A DNA stretch of 64,000 bases from Sulfitobacter indolifex (GTDB lineage: Bacteria > Pseudomonadota > Alphaproteobacteria > Rhodobacterales > Rhodobacteraceae): assembly GCF_022788655.1 (NCBI RefSeq), contig NZ_CP084951.1:1426001-1490000 (forward strand), given 5' to 3'. Shown here one piece after another: positions 1-8,602 of this stretch (the first letter of the stretch is position 1; each line of letters starts with the position of its first letter). Under the pieces are notes generated by a model. It was not told the DNA's origin and made no database searches. It worked only from the letters and a program-made list of their open reading frames with translations. The position numbers and the translations under genes were made by a program.

Positions 1-237
1 TATGACATCGAATTTGCGCAGGCCTTGCTGCTGCTCGGCTTTCCCATGTCGTTGGTTGGGCTGCTGAGCCTGTCGACCGCGCGGCTGATCCGTATTGAGG
101 GGTCCAGCGGTGATGTATTGCAGCGGCGTCTGATGCGGCACCGGCTCTATACTCAGATCATCGGCATGGTCGCGATCTTTGTGACCGCGCTTTGGGGAAT
201 GTATCAAAATCTAAACCTTGGCCCGCTCGCGGGTTGA
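1..237 (+). CDS. Small membrane protein, 5' end cut off by the window edge
   Basis: The reading frame is open from the first base, so the true start lies to the left and only the last 78 codons are seen. The visible part has two hydrophobic stretches, one near its beginning (rich in Leu, Gly and Phe) and one near the C-terminus (IIGMVAIFVTALWGMY), joined by a basic, Arg-rich loop. That suggests a two-helix inner-membrane protein. It ends 31 nt before mfd on the same strand and could be co-transcribed with it. I recognise no family, and no function should be assigned. Confidence 0.6.
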   Translation, partial: YDIEFAQALLLLGFPMSLVGLLSLSTARLIRIEGSSGDVLQRRLMRHRLYTQIIGMVAIFVTALWGMYQNLNLGPLAG

Positions 238-268
238 CAGGCCACGCCGCAGGCCCAATTGAGACCCG

Positions 269-3200
269 ATGAACGATCCGCGCAATATCACCCTCTCCGG
301 CGTTCCCGAAGGCTTTGATGCCCGCGCCATCCTTGATGAAATCGCCAAGGGCGGCCAGCCGGTGGCCCATGTGGCGCGCGATGACAAGCGGATGGCCGCG
401 ATGCAGGCCGCCCTGCGGTTTTACGCGCCTGATATGCCGGTCTTCACTTTCCCAAGCTGGGATTGCCTGCCCTATGACCGCGTCTCGCCCAATGCTGATA
501 TCTCTGCGCAGCGCATGGCGACTTTGGCGGCGCTGGTGCATGGGATGCCGGATCAGTTTGTCCTGCTGACGACGCTGAATGCTGCGAGCCAGCGTATCCC
601 TGCGCGCGACACATTGCGCGATGCGGCCTTTGCGGCGCGGGTGGGCAGCCGTATCGACGAGAAAGCCCTGCGTCATTTTCTGGTACGGATGGGTTTTGTG
701 CAAAGCCCCACGGTGATGGAGCCGGGCGACTACGCGGTGCGCGGCGGGATTATCGACATTTACCCGCCCGGGGATCTTGGCCCGGTGCGGCTCGACCTTT
801 TCGGCGATGTGCTGGACGGCGCGCGGCGCTTTGATCCGGCGACGCAGCGGACAACGGAAAAGCTTGATCTGGTCGAACTGGCCCCGGTCAGCGAAGTGAT
901 TTTGGACGACGCGGCAATCACCCGCTTCCGGCAGAACTACCGCATCGAATTTGGCGCGGCAGGTACCGATGATCCGCTGTATGAAGCGATCAGCGCCGGG
1001 CGCAAACATCAGGGCGCGGAGCATTGGCTGGCGTTCTTCCACGACAATCTAGAGACGCTGTTTGATTACCTGCCCAAGGCCACGATCACGCTGGACGATC
1101 AACTGACGCCCATGCGCCTCGCGCGGTGGGACACGATTGCCGACCAATATGAGACGCGGCAACTGGCGATGAAAACGCGCTCTAAGATGGACAGCGTCTA
1201 TAAACCTGCGCCGCCCGAAGGGCTTTACCTAACCGATGACGCTTGGGAAGCAGCGCTGGTTGGGCGTCGGGTGATCCAATTCAACCCATTGCCGCAGCCG
1301 ACAGGACCGGGCGTCTTAGACGCAGGGGCACGGATCGGGCGCAACTTTGCGCCGGAGCGTCAGCAGGAATCTATCAGCCTTTTCGGCGCTTTGGCGTCTC
1401 AAATTAAAGCAAAGCTTGAAGTTGGGCCGGTGCTGATTGCCAGCTATTCTGACGGCGCGCGGGAACGGCTGACGGGGCTGATCGAAGACGAAGGTCTGGC
1501 CGAAGCAATCCCGGTGACAGATGCCACGCGGATCGGCAAACGCGGGCTGCATTTGGCCGTCTGGGCGCTGGAGCATGGGTTCGAAGCGCCGGGGATGACG
1601 GTGATCTCTGAGCAGGATGTGCTGGGTGATCGGCTGATCCGCGCACCGAAACGCAAGCGCCGGGCCGAGAACTTCTTGACCGAAGCGCAAAGCCTCAGCC
1701 CCGGCGATCTGGTGGTTCATGTGGACCACGGTATCGGGCGCTATCATGGCATGGAAGTGGTGACCGCTGCGGGCGCTGCACATGAATGCCTCGTCTTGGA
1801 ATATGCCGAGCAATCAAAGCTTTATCTGCCTGTAGAGAACATTGAACTGCTGTCGCGTTACGGCCATGACGAAGGGCTGCTGGACAAGCTCGGCGGTGGC
1901 GCGTGGCAGTCGAAAAAGGCCAAACTCAAAGAGCGCATCCGCGAGATGGCCGACAAGCTTATCCGCATCGCCGCCGAACGCGCGCTGCGCAAAGCGCCGG
2001 TGCTCGACCCGCCTCCGGGCATGTGGGACGCATTCTCGGCCCGGTTCCCTTATACCGAGACCGACGACCAGCTGCGCGCCATTGGCGATGTGGTGGATGA
2101 CCTGACCAGCGGCAACCCGATGGACCGTCTGATTTGCGGCGATGTGGGCTTTGGTAAAACCGAAGTCGCCATGCGCGCGGCCTTTGTTGCGGCGATGTCG
2201 GGCGTTCAGGTCGCGGTGATCGCGCCGACGACGCTGCTTGCCCGGCAGCACTACAAAAGCTTTGCCGAACGCTTCCGCGGTTTTCCGATTGAAGTGCGCC
2301 AACTGAGCCGTTTCGTCTCGGCAAAGGAGGCGACGGCGACGCGCGACGGTATGGCTAAAGGCACGGTTGATATCGTCATTGGCACCCATGCGCTGCTCGC
2401 CAAAGGCATTCGGTTCAAGGATCTTGGCCTGTTGGTGATTGACGAAGAACAGCATTTTGGGGTGAGTCATAAGGAACGGCTTAAGTCCCTGCGGACCGAC
2501 ATCCATGTGCTGACCCTGACCGCCACTCCGATTCCGCGCACCTTGCAGCTGTCGCTGACCGGCGTGCGCGATCTGTCGGTTATCGGCACGCCGCCTGTCG
2601 ATCGTCTGTCGATCCGTACCTATGTGAGCGAGTTCGACGCGGTGACGATCCGCGAGGCGCTTTTGCGCGAGCATTATCGAGGCGGGCAGAGTTTCTACGT
2701 CGTGCCCCGCCTCAGCGACCTGCGCGAGATTGAGGATTTCTTGCAGGCGCAATTGCCAGAGCTTTCTTATGTCGTCGCCCACGGGCAGATGGCACCGGGC
2801 GAGTTGGATGATCGGATGAACGCCTTCTACGATGGTAAATTCGACGTTCTATTGGCGACGACGATTGTCGAATCCGGGCTCGATATCCCGACCGCCAACA
2901 CGATGGTTGTGCACCGTGCCGATATGTTCGGTCTGGCGCAGCTCTATCAAATCCGGGGCCGCGTGGGCCGCTCGAAAACCCGCGCCTATGCGTACCTCAC
3001 GACCAAGCCGCGCGCCAAGCTGACGGATACGGCCCAGAAACGTTTGCGGGTGTTGGGCAGCCTCGACACGCTCGGTGCGGGCTTTACGCTGGCGTCCCAA
3101 GACCTTGATATTCGCGGGGCGGGCAACCTCTTGGGCGAAGAGCAGTCGGGCCAGATGCGCGATGTGGGTTTTGAGCTGTACCAGTCGATGCTGGAAGAGG

Positions 3201-3739
3201 CGATTGCCAAAATCCGGGCGGGTGAGATGGAAGGCCTCAGCGAGGCCGATGAGCAATGGGCGCCGCAGATTAACCTTGGCGTGCCGGTGTTGATCCCCGA
3301 AGACTATGTGCCTGATCTCGATGTGCGGCTTGGCCTCTACCGCCGCCTCAGCGAGCTGTCGACTAAGGTGGAGCTTGAAGGCTTTGCCGCCGAATTGATC
3401 GACCGGTTCGGCAAACTGCCGAAAGAGGTTAACACGCTGATGCTGGTGGTGCGGATCAAGGCGATGTGCAAACGCGCCGGGATCGCTAAACTTGATGGCG
3501 GGCCAAAGGGCGCGACAATCCAGTTCCACAATGACAAATTCGCCTCGCCGGAGGGGCTGGTGCAGTTCATTCAGGATCAGCGCGGGTTGGCCAAAGTGAA
3601 AGACAACAAGATCGTCGTGCGCCGCGATTGGAAGTCGGATGCGGATAAGATCAAAGGCGCCTTTGCCATCGCGCGTGACCTTGCCGAACATGTGATCGCC
3701 AAGGAAAAACTTGCGAAGAAGGCCAAAGCCAAGGGCTAA
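269..3739 (+). CDS. mfd: Transcription-repair coupling factor Mfd
   Basis: Mfd is a DNA translocase that removes RNA polymerase stalled at lesions and recruits the UvrABC excision system. At 1156 residues it has the full family length. The N-terminal UvrB-like module comes first, then the RNA-polymerase interaction domain (VHVDHGIGRYHGMEVV, around residue 485). The RecG-like helicase core follows, with Walker A GDVGFGKT ending near residue 631, a DEEQ Walker B box near 725 and the motif TATPIPRTL. The C-terminal TRCF domain begins near residue 1000. The ATG is preceded only by a weak purine stretch. The gene appears intact and ends in a Lys-rich tail. Confidence 0.97.
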   Translation: MNDPRNITLSGVPEGFDARAILDEIAKGGQPVAHVARDDKRMAAMQAALRFYAPDMPVFTFPSWDCLPYDRVSPNADISAQRMATLAALVHGMPDQFVLLTTLNAASQRIPARDTLRDAAFAARVGSRIDEKALRHFLVRMGFVQSPTVMEPGDYAVRGGIIDIYPPGDLGPVRLDLFGDVLDGARRFDPATQRTTEKLDLVELAPVSEVILDDAAITRFRQNYRIEFGAAGTDDPLYEAISAGRKHQGAEHWLAFFHDNLETLFDYLPKATITLDDQLTPMRLARWDTIADQYETRQLAMKTRSKMDSVYKPAPPEGLYLTDDAWEAALVGRRVIQFNPLPQPTGPGVLDAGARIGRNFAPERQQESISLFGALASQIKAKLEVGPVLIASYSDGARERLTGLIEDEGLAEAIPVTDATRIGKRGLHLAVWALEHGFEAPGMTVISEQDVLGDRLIRAPKRKRRAENFLTEAQSLSPGDLVVHVDHGIGRYHGMEVVTAAGAAHECLVLEYAEQSKLYLPVENIELLSRYGHDEGLLDKLGGGAWQSKKAKLKERIREMADKLIRIAAERALRKAPVLDPPPGMWDAFSARFPYTETDDQLRAIGDVVDDLTSGNPMDRLICGDVGFGKTEVAMRAAFVAAMSGVQVAVIAPTTLLARQHYKSFAERFRGFPIEVRQLSRFVSAKEATATRDGMAKGTVDIVIGTHALLAKGIRFKDLGLLVIDEEQHFGVSHKERLKSLRTDIHVLTLTATPIPRTLQLSLTGVRDLSVIGTPPVDRLSIRTYVSEFDAVTIREALLREHYRGGQSFYVVPRLSDLREIEDFLQAQLPELSYVVAHGQMAPGELDDRMNAFYDGKFDVLLATTIVESGLDIPTANTMVVHRADMFGLAQLYQIRGRVGRSKTRAYAYLTTKPRAKLTDTAQKRLRVLGSLDTLGAGFTLASQDLDIRGAGNLLGEEQSGQMRDVGFELYQSMLEEAIAKIRAGEMEGLSEADEQWAPQINLGVPVLIPEDYVPDLDVRLGLYRRLSELSTKVELEGFAAELIDRFGKLPKEVNTLMLVVRIKAMCKRAGIAKLDGGPKGATIQFHNDKFASPEGLVQFIQDQRGLAKVKDNKIVVRRDWKSDADKIKGAFAIARDLAEHVIAKEKLAKKAKAKG

Positions 3740-3749
3740 ACCCCAAAGG

Positions 3750-3770
3750 GGCGGCGGTTATTCCGCCGCC
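3750..3770. terminator. GC-rich hairpin between convergent genes
   Basis: An 8-bp perfect inverted repeat (GGCGGCGG / CCGCCGCC, loop TTATT) sits just after the mfd stop and includes the stop codon of the convergent MFS gene. No T-run follows on either strand, so any terminator role is uncertain. Confidence 0.3.
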
Positions 3771-4990
3771 GCCGGGAGCCGGTTTTCGACCCGGCCCATG
3801 TAAAGCATCAAACCATAGGCCACGACCGCCATGCAAAGCATGGCCAAAGCCAGCGGTTTGGTGGTGCCGTCAAACATCAGCCCAACGGGTGAGGCAATGA
3901 GGGCGGCCAAAACCGTAGAAATCGCCCCCACGACCGACGCGGCCATGCCCGCAATATGGCCCATCGGTTCCATTGCGATGGCATTGAGGTTGCCCAGTGT
4001 CAGGCCCGCCTGGAAAAACAAGCAGGTCTGGAAAAACACAAAGGCGGCAAAGCCGTAAGGGTCGGGCAGGGCGCCGAGGTTTGCAAAATACATGACCCCC
4101 GACAGGATGATTTGCACGCCAAGGGCAATGGTCACCAGCCGGCGCATGCCATAGCGCACGACCAGCAGCGCATTGATCAGGCTGGCGCTGGCCGCCACGA
4201 CGGCAATGCCGCCAAACCACAGTGGGAAGCTATCGCCCCGGCCATAGACGCTATCATAGATCGGCTGGACCAGCATCAGCATGGAAAACAGCATCGCTAG
4301 GGCCAAAGACTGCACAATGATCGATAGGCGCACCGAAGGGTGGGTCAACAACTCGCGCACAGCGGCAATGATAAGTCGCGCCCGCAATGGGCGGCGGTTT
4401 TTGCGCGGCAGGGTTTCAGGCAGGCGCAGACCCATCCAAACCACAGATATGATAGAGAAAACCATAAAGGCGATGAATATCGCGCGCCAACCGGCGGTAA
4501 GGATGATCCCTGCGCCCAGCATCGGCGCGAGCGCTGGCACCAGTGCAAAGACCATCATCACGATCGACATAATTCGCGCCATCTCTCGCCCTTCAAAGAG
4601 GTCGCGGATGATCGCCACGGCCACCACGCGGGGGCCGGAGGCACCGAGCCCTTGAAAGACCCGCGCCACCAGCATGACCTCAAGCGAGTTGCTCATCCAA
4701 GCGACAAAAGCCGACAGCGAATAAAGCGCCGCACCGCCGAAGACCACATTGCGGCGGCCAAAGGCGTCGGACAATGGCCCGCTAAAGAAGGTGCCAAGCC
4801 CCATACCCAGCACGAAGGCCGTGAGGATCAACGGCGCCCGATGTGCGAGTTCTGGGGAAAGTTCTGCAGCGATCTCTGGCAAGGCGGGCAGCATCGCGTC
4901 GATGGAAAAGGCGATCGTGGCAAACATCATCGCGATCAGACCGATAAATTCGATCCGACCCATGGCGAATTTTGGGTTTTCAGTGGTCAC
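3758..4990 (-). CDS. Bcr/CflA-type MFS multidrug exporter
   Basis: This is a 410-residue inner-membrane transporter of the major facilitator superfamily with about twelve hydrophobic helices. It most resembles the Bcr/CflA drug:proton antiporters, which export compounds such as bicyclomycin and chloramphenicol. The MFS signature between helices 2 and 3 is visible as GPLSDAFGRRNVVFGG, and helix 4 begins with RVFQGLGASG. The start is a GTG (MTTENPK) with GGAG six bases upstream; an internal ATG nine codons later is possible. The gene is convergent with mfd. A near-perfect palindrome at 5059-5081, about 70 bases upstream of the start, could be an operator. The substrate cannot be read from sequence. 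Confidence 0.85.
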   Translation of the reverse strand: MTTENPKFAMGRIEFIGLIAMMFATIAFSIDAMLPALPEIAAELSPELAHRAPLILTAFVLGMGLGTFFSGPLSDAFGRRNVVFGGAALYSLSAFVAWMSNSLEVMLVARVFQGLGASGPRVVAVAIIRDLFEGREMARIMSIVMMVFALVPALAPMLGAGIILTAGWRAIFIAFMVFSIISVVWMGLRLPETLPRKNRRPLRARLIIAAVRELLTHPSVRLSIIVQSLALAMLFSMLMLVQPIYDSVYGRGDSFPLWFGGIAVVAASASLINALLVVRYGMRRLVTIALGVQIILSGVMYFANLGALPDPYGFAAFVFFQTCLFFQAGLTLGNLNAIAMEPMGHIAGMAASVVGAISTVLAALIASPVGLMFDGTTKPLALAMLCMAVVAYGLMLYMGRVENRLPAAAE

Positions 4991-5058
4991 ACGGCGCTCC
5001 GGCGGTTGATCCTCGCGGACAGGTCAACGCGGGGGGCTTTGGGGAATAACTAGTGGTT

Positions 5059-5081
5059 GCGCTCTCGATAATCGAGAACGC
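5059..5081. promoter_or_regulatory. 23-bp palindrome upstream of the MFS exporter
   Basis: The core is TCTCGAT-A-ATCGAGA (5063-5077), a perfect 7-bp inverted repeat around one base. GCG/CGC arms extend it after a single mismatch on each side. It lies between the DsbA-like gene and the MFS gene, both leftward. The odd-length symmetry suits a dimeric repressor site. It could also fold as a hairpin with a 5-base loop after the DsbA-like gene, but no T-run follows on that strand. Confidence 0.4.
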
Positions 5082-5108
5082 TTAACTTGGCAATGATTTC
5101 CGCCCGGT

Positions 5109-5753
5109 TTAGCCCTGCTGTTTGGTCAGATCAGCAATGACCTGCGCCCATAGCTCAGGCGGCTGCGCGCCGGGCACGGCATGGGCATTGGCAACGATGA
5201 AGGTCGGGACCGAGTTTACGCCCATCTGGCGGCTGTGCGCATCGCGGTCGCGGATGTCTTGCGTATCGACATCGGATTTCAACAAGCGGGTGACAACGGC
5301 GGCGTCCATCTCGATACCATCGGCAATGTCGGCCAACACCTCGGCATCGCCAATGTCGCGGGCATCTACAAAATAGGCTTTGAATAGGGCTGAGACCGCA
5401 GCGGTCTGGCGGCCCTCAATTCCGGCCCAATGGATCAAGCGGTGGGCATCCAGCGTGTTGGGCGTGCGTTGCATGGCCTCGAAGTTAATGTTCAGCCCGG
5501 CTTTTTCAGCATGTTCCACGACTGGCGCATAGGCTTTCACCGCGCCTTCTTTGCCGCCAAACTTGCCTTCGAGATAGGCGCGGCGGTCCATCCCTTCGCG
5601 TGGCATGTCGGGGTTCAGTTGGAACGGGTGCCATTCGATGGCGAAAGGATGATTGGGATGATCCTGCAACGCGCGGTCCAGATGCGCCTTACCGATATAA
5701 CACCACGGGCAGATCGGGTCTGACATGATATCGAGTTTGATCGCTTCGGCCAT
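5109..5753 (-). CDS. DsbA-family (FrnE-like) thiol oxidoreductase
   Basis: This protein belongs to the DsbA/2-hydroxychromene-2-carboxylate isomerase thioredoxin-fold family. The active-site CPWC motif lies in DIMSDPICPWCYIGK near the N-terminus, followed by the family's helical insertion and a cis-Pro region (VNSVPTFIVAN). No signal peptide is present, so it is probably cytoplasmic, like FrnE/YwbO relatives. I place the start at MAEAIKLD because a purine-rich GATGGGA precedes it and homologs begin with this beta strand; the frame stays open 25 codons further upstream. It is divergent from the cupin regulator. The substrate is unknown; disulfide chemistry or glutathione-dependent isomerisation are the two family options. 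Confidence 0.85.
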   Translation of the reverse strand: MAEAIKLDIMSDPICPWCYIGKAHLDRALQDHPNHPFAIEWHPFQLNPDMPREGMDRRAYLEGKFGGKEGAVKAYAPVVEHAEKAGLNINFEAMQRTPNTLDAHRLIHWAGIEGRQTAAVSALFKAYFVDARDIGDAEVLADIADGIEMDAAVVTRLLKSDVDTQDIRDRDAHSRQMGVNSVPTFIVANAHAVPGAQPPELWAQVIADLTKQQG

Positions 5754-5857
5754 GGTACATCCCATCTGTTGCTGCGCGTCGGGCATAGCGGGCTGCGGCG
5801 CGTATCGCAAGGCGGGCGGGCGTTGCAAGCGTTAGGGGGCGCGTCTATAGCAGGTTC

Positions 5858-6481
5858 ATGACAGACACCCCGCCCCGTTCCATGATCCAAATCGCCCGCG
5901 AAAGCGGCGCGAGCGAGACCGCACCGCCGGTCGACCTTGGCGCACGGGTGCGCGAATTACGTAAAGCGCGAAACTGGACGTTGGAACAAGCTGCTCGGCA
6001 GGCCGGGCTGGCACGTTCCACGCTCAGCAAGATCGAAAACGGACTGATGTCGCCGACCTACGATGCACTAAAGAAGCTTGCGGTGGGGTTGGAGATCACC
6101 GTGCCGCAGCTGTTCACCCCACCTGCCGGTGAGAAGATTACCGGACGCATGGCCGTCACCCGTGCCGAAGAGGGCGCGGCCAAGGCCACAGGCACCTATG
6201 AACATGTCTTGCTGGCCGATGCACTGCGCAAGAAACAGATGCTACCCTACCGCGCGCGCATCCGCGCCCGCCGGATGGAAGAATTCGACGGCTGGGTGCG
6301 CCATGACGGTGAGGAATTCCTCTATGTGCTGACCGGCATGGTGCGCTTGTTTACCGAGTTTTATGAACCCGTCGACATGCGACGGGGTGATAGCGCCTAT
6401 TACGACGCTACCATGGGGCATAATGTGGTGTCGCTCAGCGACGAGGACGCGACGATCCTTTGGGTGACCTCACTGGTCTGA
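5858..6481 (+). CDS. XRE-family regulator with C-terminal cupin domain
   Basis: This 207-residue transcription factor joins an N-terminal helix-turn-helix of the XRE/Cro type to a C-terminal cupin beta-barrel. The HTH spans about residues 27-85 and includes LEQAARQAGLARSTLSKIENG. The cupin, about residues 130-200, is recognisable from GEEFLYVLTGMVRLF and the turn before GDSAYYD. Regulators of this build usually sense a small metabolite in the cupin and act on neighbouring or catabolic genes. It is divergent from the DsbA-like gene, about 100 bases apart, and its end overlaps the convergent substrate-binding protein gene by 12 bases. The ligand is not deducible. An internal ATG eight codons downstream is an alternative start. 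Confidence 0.88.
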   Translation: MTDTPPRSMIQIARESGASETAPPVDLGARVRELRKARNWTLEQAARQAGLARSTLSKIENGLMSPTYDALKKLAVGLEITVPQLFTPPAGEKITGRMAVTRAEEGAAKATGTYEHVLLADALRKKQMLPYRARIRARRMEEFDGWVRHDGEEFLYVLTGMVRLFTEFYEPVDMRRGDSAYYDATMGHNVVSLSDEDATILWVTSLV

Positions 6482-8317
6482 GGTCTCTGCCGGTTTCCAC
6501 CACCAGACTTCGGGCATAAAGTTCGGCCCATCGCCATAAAGCGGAATTTCGTCCGGATAGGCCATCCGCGCGTCATGGGCGATCAGCCCCTCGTCGAACT
6601 GCCAAAAGGGAATGACATAGCGCCCCGCCGTCAGGATACGGTCCAGCGCACGTGTGGCAGCGACAAAGTCAGCGCTTTCGCGGGCCTGTAGCATCTGATC
6701 AATCATCGCATCTACGGCCGGAGAACGGACCCCCATGAGGTTGCGCGTGCCGGGTTGATCCGCGGCCTCTGACCCCCAGTAAAAGCGCTGCTCTGTGCCG
6801 GGACTGAGCGAAAGGGAGCGCCGGAAGAAGGTCATGTCGAAGTCGTATTCATTTTGCCGTGCTACAAATTGCGCGTCATCGACCGTTTCGATCTGTGCCG
6901 TGATCCCAAGTCGCTTTAGCGACTGCGTGTAAAGCTCTGCAATCGCTAGGTTTTCGCGGCTGCCCTTGGATAGTAGAATGGTGAAGGTCAGCGGCGTGCC
7001 ATCGGCGCGATGCATCATACCGCCTTCGGCCTTATAGCCTGCCGCGTTAAGTTGCTGCATCGCCGCACGGATGCCCGAGCGGTTGCGGACCGAACCGTCG
7101 GCCACGGGCAGCGTATAGCCATCCACGGTGCCCGGTGGCAGCGTATCGGCATAGTCTGCCAGCAGGTCAAAGACCCGGCCCGTCGCGGGCCCGTCGCGCA
7201 TGGCGAGGTCGGAGTTCGAGAAATAAGAGGTGATCCGGGGCAAGGCGCCGCCTGTAAGCGTCTCGTTGATATACTCAAAATTGAAAGCCGAGATCAGCGC
7301 ATCGCGCACCCGCCAATCGTCAAAAGGCGCACGGCGGGAGTTCATGACAAAGCCGGTCATGCCTGAGGGTTTGCTGTGTGGGAAGGTGGATTTCAACACT
7401 TCGCCACGCGCAATGGCGGGGAAGTTGTATTGCGTGGCCCAAGTCTCGGCGTTGAATTCGCGCACGGCTGAGATCTGGCCAGCCTTGAACGCTTCGAACA
7501 ACACATTGGCATCGCCGTAGAAGTCGATTTTGACCTCGTCGTAGTTATGCGTGCCTTGGCGGAATGGCACCTCAGCGCCCCAGTAGTCGGGGTTGCGCGT
7601 CAGGGTCACGTGGCGGCCTGCCTGATAGTCGCTGATGACATAGGGGCCGGTGCCCAGCGGGAACTCTTCCAGAGGCGCGTTGGCGAAGTCCTGACCTTCC
7701 CATTGCGCTTTGCTGAGAATAGGGCGCATCCCAGCCAGCAGGGCAAGCTCGCGGTTGTCGCTGTTAAAGGTCATGCGCAGGCTGCGCGGGCCGGTTTGTT
7801 CAATGGTATCAATCTGTTGGCGCAGCCCGTGGTAGCGCGGGTGGCCTTCACTTCCCAAAAGCTCGAAAGAAAAGATGACATCTTCAACGGTCACCGGGCT
7901 GCCATCGGAAAACCGCGCTTCTTCGCGCAGGGTGAACTCAACCCATGAGCGGTCGTCGGGTACCTCAATGGTTTCGGCCAGCAGGCCGTAAAGGGCAAAT
8001 GGCTCATCCCATGAGCGCCCCATCAAGGTCTCATGGGTGAAATGCGGCAACTGCCAAGGTGCTGTGCCTTTGCGCACGAAGGGGTTGAGGCTGTCGAATC
8101 CCCCCGTATTGCCCAAAACAATCGCACCGCCTTTGGGCGCGTCGGCGTTCACATAAGGCAGGGCGCTGAAATCCGAGGGCAGATCAGGTTCCCCGTACAT
8201 ACTGATTCCATGTTGAGGGGCCGCCAAAGCGGTGCCCGAGAGCAGAATCAGTGAAGAAAGGGCCGCAACGCCCCGTGCTGTCGAGAAAAAATCCCTGCTC
8301 AATTTTGAAACAATCAC
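6470..8317 (-). CDS. Periplasmic peptide/nickel-type ABC substrate-binding protein (SBP_bac_5, YejA-like)
   Basis: This 615-residue secreted binding protein belongs to the family-5 extracellular solute-binding proteins, which deliver oligopeptides and related solutes to ABC importers. It begins with a signal peptide: basic MIVSKLSR, then a Leu/Ala-rich core ending at ALAAPQHG. Motifs of the YejA/OppA group follow, such as WVEFTLREEARFSDGSPVTVEDV and LGTGPYVISDYQAGRHVTLTRNPDYWG. The start is a GTG with AAGGG a few bases upstream. No permease or ATPase genes lie beside it, so it is an orphan component that probably uses a transporter encoded elsewhere. The candidate small RNA at 8418-8493 is transcribed away from its 5' end. 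Confidence 0.9.
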   Translation of the reverse strand: MIVSKLSRDFFSTARGVAALSSLILLSGTALAAPQHGISMYGEPDLPSDFSALPYVNADAPKGGAIVLGNTGGFDSLNPFVRKGTAPWQLPHFTHETLMGRSWDEPFALYGLLAETIEVPDDRSWVEFTLREEARFSDGSPVTVEDVIFSFELLGSEGHPRYHGLRQQIDTIEQTGPRSLRMTFNSDNRELALLAGMRPILSKAQWEGQDFANAPLEEFPLGTGPYVISDYQAGRHVTLTRNPDYWGAEVPFRQGTHNYDEVKIDFYGDANVLFEAFKAGQISAVREFNAETWATQYNFPAIARGEVLKSTFPHSKPSGMTGFVMNSRRAPFDDWRVRDALISAFNFEYINETLTGGALPRITSYFSNSDLAMRDGPATGRVFDLLADYADTLPPGTVDGYTLPVADGSVRNRSGIRAAMQQLNAAGYKAEGGMMHRADGTPLTFTILLSKGSRENLAIAELYTQSLKRLGITAQIETVDDAQFVARQNEYDFDMTFFRRSLSLSPGTEQRFYWGSEAADQPGTRNLMGVRSPAVDAMIDQMLQARESADFVAATRALDRILTAGRYVIPFWQFDEGLIAHDARMAYPDEIPLYGDGPNFMPEVWWWKPAETSDQ

Positions 8318-8382
8318 GTTCTGCCCTTATTTTGTTGGAGTTAATCCATACCCGCGGATTCCCGCCTTATCAAACTTTTAGC

Positions 8383-8411
8383 TTGGATTGTGACCATAGA
8401 AGGCGTATACA
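8383..8411 (+). promoter_or_regulatory. Candidate sigma-70 promoter for a small RNA
   Basis: TTGGAT (8383-8388) and TATACA (8406-8411) are separated by exactly 17 bases, which would place initiation near 8418. The match is partial (3 of 6 and 4 of 6). What makes it worth recording is that two hairpins and a strong terminator follow with no open reading frame between. Confidence 0.4.
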
Positions 8412-8417
8412 GAGATC

Positions 8418-8493
8418 ACTGCTCGATAGGTTTCTTGCCTGTATGAAACCTGCCTCAATAACTTACGCCCGCTTCGTGCGGGCGTTTTTTTTT
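8418..8493 (+). ncRNA. Candidate small regulatory RNA, about 76 nt
   Basis: An intrinsic terminator stands alone here in the gap between two divergent genes, so it has no coding gene to terminate. Upstream of it is a second hairpin, AGGTTTC / GAAACCT (8428-8434 with 8445-8451), with a 10-base loop TTGCCTGTAT. A linker (8452-8464) follows, then the terminator stem and nine T residues. A promoter-like pair sits 17 bases apart just upstream. This layout (5' hairpin, single-stranded linker, terminator hairpin, long U tail) is typical of Hfq-dependent trans-acting sRNAs. No protein-coding frame fits. I do not recognise a named RNA family. Confidence 0.5.
8465..8493 (+). terminator. Strong Rho-independent terminator
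   Basis: ACGCCCGC pairs with GCGGGCGT across the loop TTCGT, followed directly by nine T residues. It forms the 3' end of the candidate small RNA. Confidence 0.85.
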
Positions 8494-8602
8494 GGCCTGA
8501 GCCCCTCCAGTTTATTCGCTTGGCGCTTTCGCGCGCAAACCCTTTCCCTTTGGCCCGATCGCAGTACATGATGCAGTCGCAGCATGAACAAGGAGACGCG
8601 CC

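Noticed and set aside
158..1042. Long frame opposite the mfd start, and many similar long antisense frames (for example inside gyrA, icd, guaB and the RamA-like gene)
   Set aside because: High-GC codon bias in the real genes produces long open frames on the opposite strand; these proteins are rich in Arg, His and Gln and show no motif.
8251..8571. Open frame of 106 codons over the candidate small RNA region
   Set aside because: No ribosome site, no family likeness, a composition unlike neighbours, and it runs through the terminator and hairpins.
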